From Chloroflexota bacterium (GTDB lineage Bacteria > Chloroflexota > Limnocylindria > Limnocylindrales > CSP1-4), in the NCBI GenBank assembly GCA_013695505.1, contig JACDAH010000178.1:1-7041 (forward strand): DNA of 7,041 nucleotides, written 5' to 3'. The position numbers were made by a program, and so were the translations under genes. The number at the start of each line of letters is the position of its first letter. Positions within the stretch are counted from its first letter, which is position 1. Below, piece by piece: positions 1 to 5,465 of the stretch. The notes under the pieces are model-generated. The model searched no databases. It was given only the letters and a program-made list of their open reading frames with translations, and was not told where the DNA came from.

Positions 1-126
1 GTTCGTTGCCTGGTGCGAGATCGTCCCGCCATGGACGGCCGCGAGCAGCGTCCCGTCGGCAGCGATGAGCCCGACGTCGGCCTTGGAGTTGCCGCCGTCC
101 ACCGCGAGCACCGCCGGCTGAGTCAC
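1..126 (-). CDS. BadF/BadG-type sugar kinase, N-terminal fragment (N-acetylglucosamine kinase-like)
   Basis: Only the first 42 codons lie in the window; the gene continues beyond the left edge. The protein begins VTQPAVLAVDGGNSKADVGL, with a GTG start at 126-124. VDGGNSK is the phosphate-1 loop of the ASKHA fold as it appears in BadF/BadG/BcrA-type kinases such as GlcNAc, glucosamine and MurNAc kinases. A second strand with a turn (LIAADGTLLAAVHGGTISHQ) follows, as expected for the family. The GTG overlaps the TGA of the upstream deacetylase gene as GTGA, so the two are probably translationally coupled. No strong ribosome binding site precedes it, which fits coupling. Context suggests a cytoplasmic ATP-dependent kinase for the imported amino sugar or its disaccharide. 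The substrate cannot be told from this fragment; a BadF-type CoA-dehydratase activator is unlikely in this operon. Confidence 0.8.
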   Translation of the reverse strand, partial: MTQPAVLAVDGGNSKADVGLIAADGTLLAAVHGGTISHQATN

Positions 127-719
127 GACGCGAACCGCTCGAGCTCGTCGATCCGGACAAACGACGCGCCGATGGCACGCAGCCCGTCGATGATCGCGGG
201 CAGCGCATCGAGGGTGCCCGGCGGCCAGGCGTGGAACAGGACCACGGCACCGTCGCCGTGCTCGAACACGAGGCGGAGCGCGTGGGCGGCGAGGATCGGT
301 CCGGTCCGCGCCGGCTCCCAGTCCTCGAGGACGACATCGGCGCCGATGTTGCGGTAGCCGAGCGACGCAAGGATCCCGAGCACCCGCGGATCGTCCTCGC
401 CGGCGCCGAACGGGCAGCGGAACCAGGGCCGCGGATCCGCGCCGACGATCTCCCCGATGACGCGCTCGGCGTCGGTGATGTCGGTGACCAGCCCGGCGTC
501 GGTCAGGAGCGGCAGCCGGGCGTGATAGAAGCTGTGGTTGCCGACCAGGTGGCCGTCCGTCGCGACCCGTCGGGCGACCTCGTGCGTCGATTCGACCCAG
601 CGCCCCTGGAGGAACCAGGTCGAGGCGACGCGGCCCTCCGCGAGGACGTCGAGGAGGCCCTCGCTGACGGCCGCTCGATGGGGTCGGTCGGGGTGCTCCG
701 CGTCGAACGTCAGGGCCAC
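123..719 (-). CDS. Cytoplasmic CE4 (NodB-type) polysaccharide/oligosaccharide deacetylase-like protein
   Basis: The 198-residue protein contains a NodB domain almost end to end. Motif 1 is TFDAEHPDRP (residues 4-11), motif 2 is H62-S-F-Y-H66, motif 3 is R101-C-P-F-G, a D128...W134 segment follows, and H163 sits in LFHAW near the end. The family removes N- or O-acetyl groups from sugars with a metal held by Asp-His-His. Here the usual second Asp of TFDDG is Ala, while the first Asp and both His residues remain. There is no signal peptide or membrane segment, so the protein should act in the cytoplasm, unlike most cell-wall CE4 enzymes. The GTG start at 719-717 lies directly before motif 1, and no ATG, GTG or TTG is visible in frame in the 44-nt gap after the permease gene. 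Its place between an importer and a kinase suggests deacetylation of an imported amino sugar. The family is secure; activity and substrate are inferred. Confidence 0.82.
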   Translation of the reverse strand: MALTFDAEHPDRPHRAAVSEGLLDVLAEGRVASTWFLQGRWVESTHEVARRVATDGHLVGNHSFYHARLPLLTDAGLVTDITDAERVIGEIVGADPRPWFRCPFGAGEDDPRVLGILASLGYRNIGADVVLEDWEPARTGPILAAHALRLVFEHGDGAVVLFHAWPPGTLDALPAIIDGLRAIGASFVRIDELERFAS

Positions 720-763
720 CCGGAACCCGCCGTCGCGCGCTGCACCGGGCTCGCCCGCGCCGC

Positions 764-1897
764 CTATTTCTCCACTCCGCTGATCACGATGCCGCGGGTG
801 AAGAACCGCTGGAAGACGAGGAAGATCACGACCGGAATGATCATCGTCAGCAGGGTTCCCGCCTGAATGAAGGCCTGGTTCCGATAGTGGAGCGTGTTGA
901 AGTGCGCGAGCCCGAGGGCAAGAGGCTGGAGGTCAGGCTTCGTCGACAGGTAGATCAGCGGGGCGAAGAAGTCGTTCCAGGCATAGACGATATGAAAGAT
1001 CGAAACGGCGATGATCGCGGGCCACGCTTGGGGGACGATCACGGAGATCAGCGTTCGGAAGGGGCCGGCGCCGTCGATCGCCGCCGCCTCGTCCATCTCC
1101 CGCGGGATCGTCAGGAGGTACTGGCGCAGCAGGAACACGTCATAGGCATTGGCGAAGAACGTCGGCACCAGGAGCGGCAGCCACGTCCCGACCCAACCGA
1201 GCTTCAGGAACACCGTGTAGGTCGGGATGATCGTCACCGCGTAGGGCAGGAAGATCGTTGCGATCAGGATCGTGAAGAGCAAGCTCCGGCCGGGGAACCG
1301 GAAGCGGGCAAAGCCGTACGCCACGAGCGTGCACGAAAGGATCGTCCCGACCATCCCGATCAGGGCGATCGCGACCGTGTTGAACAGCAGCCGCGGGAAA
1401 TCGATCTGATTCCAGACGGTCGAATAGTTGGACCACTCCGGGGAGAACGACCACGCCCGGGTCAGGTTGCGCCACGAACCCTGCCAGGTGATCAGCCCGG
1501 CGGCCGCGTTGGACGGATCGACGAACTTGCTCGACTCCCGGCCCTTGGTCACCAGGGCCAGGGACCTGGTCGTCCCGTCGATCGGCACGTCGTACACGTC
1601 GTAGGTCTTGCCGTTGTAGGCGAACGTCGCATGGACAGCCGGGTAGGGTGGGGCGTCGAGCTGGCCGACCTGCTCGGCCGTCTTCAGGGAAACGAACACG
1701 GACCGGATCAGGGGCGACAGGAACGCGGCGAGGGCGATCACGACGATGAACGTGAAGAGGAATGACTTTCCGGCCTCCCTCGGCTTGAGTCTCGGGCGCC
1801 GGATCTGCGTGGCCGTCGCAGCCGTCGCCCCCGCGAGCCCGCTCGTCAGCTCCGCCAGGCCCGCGTCGTGGTCCTGCTGCTCGAAGAGGCCCGACAA
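764..1897 (-). CDS. Carbohydrate ABC transporter permease, MalG/UgpE type
   Basis: This 377-residue inner-membrane subunit forms the import channel with the MalF-type partner encoded just upstream. It has a cytoplasmic N-terminus of about 45 residues, TM1 near 46-66, a long extracytoplasmic segment near 70-165, and the remaining helices near 170-195, 206-226, 235-255, 293-314 and 345-365. The EAA loop that docks on the ATPase is clear: EAAAIDGAGPFRTLISVIVP from residue 270. I chose the TTG at 1897-1895. It follows the TAG of the preceding gene by one base and has GGGGAG seven bases upstream. The open frame extends further up to 1990 but there overlaps the partner permease gene and encodes unrelated-looking sequence. 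At 377 residues it is longer than the usual 270-300 for MalG-like subunits; the extra length is the N-terminus and the large outer loop. No transported sugar can be read from the sequence. Confidence 0.9.
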   Translation of the reverse strand: MSGLFEQQDHDAGLAELTSGLAGATAATATQIRRPRLKPREAGKSFLFTFIVVIALAAFLSPLIRSVFVSLKTAEQVGQLDAPPYPAVHATFAYNGKTYDVYDVPIDGTTRSLALVTKGRESSKFVDPSNAAAGLITWQGSWRNLTRAWSFSPEWSNYSTVWNQIDFPRLLFNTVAIALIGMVGTILSCTLVAYGFARFRFPGRSLLFTILIATIFLPYAVTIIPTYTVFLKLGWVGTWLPLLVPTFFANAYDVFLLRQYLLTIPREMDEAAAIDGAGPFRTLISVIVPQAWPAIIAVSIFHIVYAWNDFFAPLIYLSTKPDLQPLALGLAHFNTLHYRNQAFIQAGTLLTMIIPVVIFLVFQRFFTRGIVISGVEK

Positions 1898-1898
1898 C

Positions 1899-2879
1899 CT
1901 AACGCTCCCCGGCGTAATAGACCCACCGCCGTGAGGTCCGGAACACGACCAGGGTGATCGCGAGGGTGATCCCGAACAGCATCCAGGCAAGCGTCGCGCC
2001 GTACGAGAAATTCTGGAAGTTGAAGGCCTGCTTGTAGATCACCAGGTTGAAGAACAGGGTCGAGCCGCCCGGCTCGCCGGTCCCGTTGTAGAGCACGAGC
2101 GGGACGAGGAAGTACTGGAGGACGTCGACGATCCCGAGGATCAGCGAGTAGAAGATGACCGGCGACATCATGGGCAGGGTCACGTTGCGAAGCGTGGCCC
2201 ACGAGCCCGCGCCATCGATCCGGGCGGCGTCATAGAGCTCGCTCGGGATGCCCTTGAGTCCGGCGAGGTTGATGATCACGCCGGCGCCGATGCCCCACAG
2301 CCCGATGAACGCCAGGCTCGGGTAGATGAGCGTCGTGTCCTGGAGCCAGTTCGGCGGATTCTGGATCCCGATGATCCGGAGAAACTCGTTCACCCAGCCG
2401 GTCTCGAGATTGAGCATGCCCTGCCAGGCGAGCAGCCCCGACACGAACGGGATGACGTACGGAAGGAAGAACAGCGTCCGGAACATGCCGACGCCGCGCA
2501 GGTAGCGGTTGTTGAGGACAAGGGCGACAACGAACGGGACGACGATCGCGATCGGCAGGTTGAAGGCGGCGAACCGGAACGTCACCCCGAGCGATTCCCA
2601 GGTCTGTGGGTCGGCGAGCATCCGCTGGAAGTTCTCGAGGCCCACGAACCGGAGCGGCTCGTCCTGGGCGAGGCTGATATTCGTCACGCTGAAGACCAGC
2701 GACGCGATCATCGGGAAAAGCGTGAAGGCGAGGACGCCGAACAGCCACGGCGACAGGAAGATCAGGCCCCAGCGCGCCTCGTTCCGGGCGAGCGCCGACT
2801 TCCCGAGAGAGGGCCGCCGGAGCCAGCGCCGGTCGAGATGGGGTGGCGGGATCAAGGGCTGGACGGGAACCGAGGCCAA
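1899..2879 (-). CDS. Carbohydrate ABC transporter permease, MalF/UgpA type
   Basis: This 326-residue inner-membrane protein pairs with the MalG-type subunit. After a basic, proline-rich N-terminus of about 35 residues, TM1 spans roughly 37-64 (GLIFLSPWLFGVLAFTLFP is typical of MalF/UgpA families). Further helices lie near 104-124, 136-155, 185-205, 240-262 and 294-314. The EAA loop is ELYDAARIDGAGSWATLRNV, from residue 214, followed by TLP. The start is TTG at 2879-2877, supported by an excellent GAGGAG five bases upstream and no better ATG. Downstream, its stop is followed after a single base by the TTG of the second permease, so translation is probably coupled. Upstream, a strong hairpin separates it from the binding-protein gene. 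MalF-type permeases import mono- or oligosaccharides; the operon context favours an amino sugar. Confidence 0.92.
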   Translation of the reverse strand: MASVPVQPLIPPPHLDRRWLRRPSLGKSALARNEARWGLIFLSPWLFGVLAFTLFPMIASLVFSVTNISLAQDEPLRFVGLENFQRMLADPQTWESLGVTFRFAAFNLPIAIVVPFVVALVLNNRYLRGVGMFRTLFFLPYVIPFVSGLLAWQGMLNLETGWVNEFLRIIGIQNPPNWLQDTTLIYPSLAFIGLWGIGAGVIINLAGLKGIPSELYDAARIDGAGSWATLRNVTLPMMSPVIFYSLILGIVDVLQYFLVPLVLYNGTGEPGGSTLFFNLVIYKQAFNFQNFSYGATLAWMLFGITLAITLVVFRTSRRWVYYAGER

Positions 2880-2896
2880 GCGTGCTCCTCAGGTCG
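2880..2896 (-). promoter_or_regulatory. Ribosome binding site deciding the TTG start of the MalF-type permease
   Basis: On the minus strand GAGGAG ends five bases before the TTG at 2879. It lies just downstream of the intergenic hairpin, so the hairpin does not cover it. This justifies the non-ATG start. Confidence 0.7.
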
Positions 2897-2929
2897 TCCA
2901 CCGCCCGCCGGGCGCCGGCGGGCGGTGGA
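2897..2929 (-). other. Perfect 15-bp intergenic hairpin between the binding-protein and permease genes
   Basis: The arms at 2897-2911 and 2915-2929 are exact reverse complements (TCCACCGCCCGCCGG on one side) around a three-base loop. The stem is nearly all G-C and lies wholly within the 77-bp gap between the binding-protein stop codon (2959-2957) and the permease start (2879). The bases that follow on the minus strand (CGACCTGAGGAGC) contain no U-run, so a classical full terminator is not supported. In many sugar ABC operons a structure at this place protects the 3' end of the binding-protein message or causes partial termination, giving more binding protein than permease. That role is inferred from position. 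Confidence 0.8.
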
Positions 2930-2956
2930 GATGCGTCGGTCGTGAGCCTGCGCCGA

Positions 2957-4423
2957 TCAGGGGGCCTTGTCCCAGATCTTCTGCATCTCGTCCTGGAGCG
3001 ACTGGATCTCCTTGTCCATGTCGAGACCCGCGGTGTTGCCCCATTTCGTGAGGTACTTGCCGCCGGATCCGACGAGCCCGAGGCTCTCGTTGTAGGCCGG
3101 CATGAAGTCCTCGAAGTTGGGCTTGTCGGCGTGCTCGATCCCGTCGACCGCTACCTGCCAGTCGATCGGGTTGGTGAACTGCGCCTGGAGGGCGTCGATC
3201 CCGGCCTGCTGGGCGGCCGTCCGGGCGGGGAAGCCGCCGTAGGCCAGGAGCAGGGCGCCCGACGCATCGCCGAGGAGGTACGACAGGAACGTGAACGCCT
3301 CGTCGGGGTGCTTGGAGTCCTTCAGGATCCGGAACGTGTCGGCGTTGAACGCGGCGGTCGCCGCCCCGTTGTAGGTCGGGATGGCGGCCAGGTCCCAGTC
3401 GTCTCCGGCATCGGCGACGCCGTAAGTCGACCAGAGGAAGTTTTCGCTCATCGCGGTGTTGCCGTTGAAGAACGGGTAGTCCTTGGGGTTGATGTCCTTG
3501 CTCTCGAACTGTGGACCCGTGAGGCTGATGTGGTCGGTCCAGATCGAGTTGTAGTAATACTTCCAGGCCGCCTTCCACGCATCGGGGATCGCGACCGTCT
3601 TGCCGTCACCCGAGGCCAGCGTGCCCGGGCCGAAGTAGGCGCCCATTCCGCGCAGGTCGTCGCGCTGGAGCTCGAGACCCCACTGGGCGATCTTCTTCGG
3701 GTCGAAGCCGGCCTGTGTGGCGTCCTTGTTGTTCTTGTCGACGGTCAGGAGCTGCGCGACCTTCCGCGCGGTGTCGTAGTTCCAGTCGACCATGCTGCCG
3801 TCCGGCATCTGGTACTGGTCGCCGTACTTGTGGGGCGGCTCCTTCAGCCCGGCCTCCTCGAACATGCCCTTCTTGTAGAACAGGGCCGAGGGGTAGATGG
3901 CGAACGGAATGCCGACCTGGCCCTCGTCGAGCTTGTAGATGTCGACAACGTTCGATGGGAATCCCGACAGGTCATAGTTGTTCTTGGTGATCAGAGGCCC
4001 GAGGTCCAGCCACTTTCCGTGGAAGGCGTTGGCGCCGCCGATGCCGACCGGTCCGACGATGTCGGGGCCGTTGCCGGACTGGATCTCGGTCGTGAGCTGG
4101 CCGTTGGCCTGGTCGTACGTCACGACCTCGAGGGTGACGTGAATGTTCGGGTTGGCCGCGTTGAAGTCGGCGACGACCTTGTCCTCGACCGTCTTCTGCT
4201 CGGGGGCCTCGCCGCCACCGAGGCAGCAGTACCAGCGGATCTCAACAGGGCCACCGGGCGCGACCGTGGCCGGCCCCGACGACGGGGCGACGGATGGTAC
4301 GGCGGACGACGTGCTCACCGGTACGTTGCTCGCCGAGAGCGGCGTGGCGGAGCCTCCGCAGGCGCTCGCCACCAGGGCGAACACCGCGAAGAGGACGCCG
4401 GGTCGGGACAGGCGCGCGGTCAT
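2957..4423 (-). CDS. Extracellular sugar-binding lipoprotein of the ABC importer (family 1 solute-binding protein)
   Basis: This 488-residue protein captures the sugar outside the membrane and delivers it to the two permeases. It starts with a short signal peptide (basic MTARLSR, then a hydrophobic stretch) ending in a lipobox-like V-A-S-A-C, so Cys22 is the likely lipidated residue. A Ser/Pro/Thr/Val linker of about 35 residues follows. The mature fold starts near residue 58 with VEIRWYCCLGGGE and contains the expected blocks: DFNAANPNIHVTLEVV, NGPDIVGPVG, GIPFAIYPSALFYKKGMFEEAG, and later NGNTAMSENF and HPDEAFTFLSYLL. The tail is helical and charged (DMDKEIQSLQDEMQKIWDKAP). Many Trp/Tyr residues suit stacking on sugar rings. 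The ATG at 4423-4421 has AGGAGGAG just upstream. It lies 27 bp after the regulator gene. The vicinal Cys66-Cys67 is unusual. The substrate is inferred from neighbours only. Confidence 0.93.
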   Translation of the reverse strand: MTARLSRPGVLFAVFALVASACGGSATPLSASNVPVSTSSAVPSVAPSSGPATVAPGGPVEIRWYCCLGGGEAPEQKTVEDKVVADFNAANPNIHVTLEVVTYDQANGQLTTEIQSGNGPDIVGPVGIGGANAFHGKWLDLGPLITKNNYDLSGFPSNVVDIYKLDEGQVGIPFAIYPSALFYKKGMFEEAGLKEPPHKYGDQYQMPDGSMVDWNYDTARKVAQLLTVDKNNKDATQAGFDPKKIAQWGLELQRDDLRGMGAYFGPGTLASGDGKTVAIPDAWKAAWKYYYNSIWTDHISLTGPQFESKDINPKDYPFFNGNTAMSENFLWSTYGVADAGDDWDLAAIPTYNGAATAAFNADTFRILKDSKHPDEAFTFLSYLLGDASGALLLAYGGFPARTAAQQAGIDALQAQFTNPIDWQVAVDGIEHADKPNFEDFMPAYNESLGLVGSGGKYLTKWGNTAGLDMDKEIQSLQDEMQKIWDKAP

Positions 4424-4450
4424 GAGCTCCTCCTCATCGTGCTTGGTCGG

Positions 4451-5311
4451 TCAGCCGGTCGGAGTGATCACCGGTGGTCTGTGCTGGCTCTCCACCGAAG
4501 TGGATGGCCTGGCTCCCGCGGCGGCCAGCGGCGCGGCCGCGAGGTTCGCGTCCGGATCGGTGTGCCACGAGGCCCGGACGACGACCCGCTCCACGTAGTA
4601 GCGAGTCCGGTCGCCGCGGACCCAGCTCCGGGCGAACTCGACCGGAGCGCCGTCGGCGCCGTACGCGGTGCCCTCGATGAGGAGCGCCGGCGTGCGCGGC
4701 TTCTGGGCGAGCAGGCGCGCCTCGCGGGCGCGCAGGAGGACCGGCTCGAGCGCCTCGCGGGCGCGCACGATCCGGGTCCCGTAGCGGGCCGTGAGGAGGT
4801 CATAGAGCGAGGCGTGCTCGAGATCGGTCGCGAGGAGGCCGGGAAAGCGCTCGGCGGGCAGGTGGACCTGCTCGAGCAGGAGCGGCTCGCCGCCGGCGAC
4901 CCGCAGCCGTTCGAGGTACAGCGTCGGCGAGCCGGCCTCGATCCCCAGCGCCGCCGCGACGACCTCGCCGGCCGACTCGGGACGGGCGGCGATGAGCCGC
5001 GTCTCCGGGTCGAGGCCGCGGTCCTGCATCTCCTCGGTGAAGCTGAGGGTGCCCGCGAAGTCACGTTCGATCCGGGGTGGCAGGACGATCGTGCCGCGGC
5101 CGCGCGTCCGCTGGATGCGTCCCTCCCGGGTCAGCTCCGAGAGCGCTCGGCGAACCGTGATCAGGCTGCAGCCGTAGCGCTCGGCGAGCTGGCGCTCCGG
5201 CGGGAGGAGATCGCCGGGGCGCCATTCGCCTTGGTCGAGCGCCGCGCCCAGGTCCAGGTAGACCTGGTGGTGCAGCGGGACGGGACCGAGCTCGAGTCGG
5301 AAACGGGCCAT
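4451..5311 (-). CDS. GntR-family transcriptional regulator, HutC subfamily (UTRA domain)
   Basis: This 286-residue DNA-binding protein is the first gene of the leftward operon and probably its own repressor. Residues 11-76 form the GntR winged helix: PLHHQVYLDLGAALDQGEW, PGDLLPPERQLAERYGCS, ITVRRALSELTREGRIQRTRGRGT. Residues from about 90 to 243 form a UTRA effector domain (TLSFTEEMQDRGLDPETRL, LYLERLRVAGGEPLLLEQVHLP, RSWVRGDRTRYYVERV). In relatives such as NagR and DasR this domain senses phosphorylated amino sugars. The last 40 or so residues are Ala/Pro/Ser-rich and look disordered. The start is ATG at 5311-5309, with a modest GAGG about ten bases upstream. The next gene begins 27 bp after its stop, so regulator and transporter share a transcript. 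The effector is inferred, perhaps GlcN-6-P or a related sugar phosphate. Confidence 0.92.
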   Translation of the reverse strand: MARFRLELGPVPLHHQVYLDLGAALDQGEWRPGDLLPPERQLAERYGCSLITVRRALSELTREGRIQRTRGRGTIVLPPRIERDFAGTLSFTEEMQDRGLDPETRLIAARPESAGEVVAAALGIEAGSPTLYLERLRVAGGEPLLLEQVHLPAERFPGLLATDLEHASLYDLLTARYGTRIVRAREALEPVLLRAREARLLAQKPRTPALLIEGTAYGADGAPVEFARSWVRGDRTRYYVERVVVRASWHTDPDANLAAAPLAAAGARPSTSVESQHRPPVITPTG

Positions 5312-5391
5312 CGAGACGAGACCTCGCGCTACGATCCGGGGACGGGCTGGCCGATGGGAGTGAGGTGGCTACGCCTTGCACGACGGTTGAA

Positions 5392-5411
5392 TGCTGATAA
5401 CGTTATAAGCA
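5392..5411. promoter_or_regulatory. Operator candidate: 20-bp inverted repeat with AACGTT core
   Basis: TGCTGATAACGTTATAAGCA is symmetric about 5401/5402 with nine of ten base pairs matching; the exception is 5396/5407. The inner ATAACGTTAT is a perfect 10-bp palindrome. It covers the spacer and -10 area of the leftward promoter, where a repressor would block RNA polymerase. The neighbouring GntR-family protein is the natural candidate to bind it. However, a central CG inside an AACGTT core is more typical of LacI-family operators than of HutC-type sites, so a LacI regulator encoded elsewhere is also possible. Confidence 0.7.
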
Positions 5412-5420
5412 ATCTGTCAA
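5394..5420 (-). promoter_or_regulatory. Sigma-70-type promoter candidate for the leftward operon
   Basis: On the minus strand a perfect TTGACA (5420-5415) is followed after 15 bases by TATCAG (5399-5394), four of six matches to the -10 consensus. A 17-base spacer would instead give TCAGCA, a poorer match. Transcription would start near 5387, giving a leader of about 75 bases before the regulator's ATG. The spacer is shorter than ideal, which suits a regulated promoter. Confidence 0.55.
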
Positions 5421-5465
5421 GCGGATGCATCATCGTGCACGGACGGTAGCGGGGGTGCGAGGGAG

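Larger units (their letters stand above)
5312..5465. promoter_or_regulatory. Divergent control region between the regulator/transporter operon and the GH4 operon
   Basis: This 154-bp gap separates the two divergent start codons and is the only sizeable non-coding stretch in the window. It is locally AT-richer around 5388-5420 than its surroundings, as expected of promoters in a high-GC genome. It contains an inverted-repeat operator candidate (5392-5411), a good leftward promoter (5394-5420) and a weak rightward -10 candidate (TATAAG, 5404-5409) without a recognisable -35 at normal spacing. Because the operator candidate lies in the middle of both, one regulator could control both operons. 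Confidence 0.75.

Noticed and set aside
231..1765. Plus-strand open frames opposite the deacetylase and MalG-type permease (231-866 and 887-1765)
   Set aside because: Their compositions are extreme (Arg, Asp, Glu, Gly) and no family motif is visible; the minus-strand genes explain the region.
1898..1990. Upstream extension of the MalG-type permease to 408 residues
   Set aside because: The extra 31 residues overlap the partner permease gene and look like an out-of-frame reading. The TTG at 1897 with GGGGAG upstream explains the start better.
2897..2929. Classical Rho-independent terminator at the intergenic hairpin
   Set aside because: The stem is strong but no U-run follows on the minus strand, and the downstream genes have no promoter of their own that I can see.
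5424..5441. Small palindromes GATGCATC (5424-5431) and CGTGCACG (5434-5441) as extra operators
   Set aside because: Eight-base palindromes are too short to support a claim, and neither repeats elsewhere in the control region as a full site.
2843..5449. An 868-codon open frame on the plus strand, antisense to the binding-protein and regulator genes
   Set aside because: Its translation is Arg/Val/Gly/Asp-rich with no recognisable domain, while the opposite strand encodes two clear families with good ribosome binding sites. Long antisense frames are common in GC-rich DNA because stop codons are rare there.
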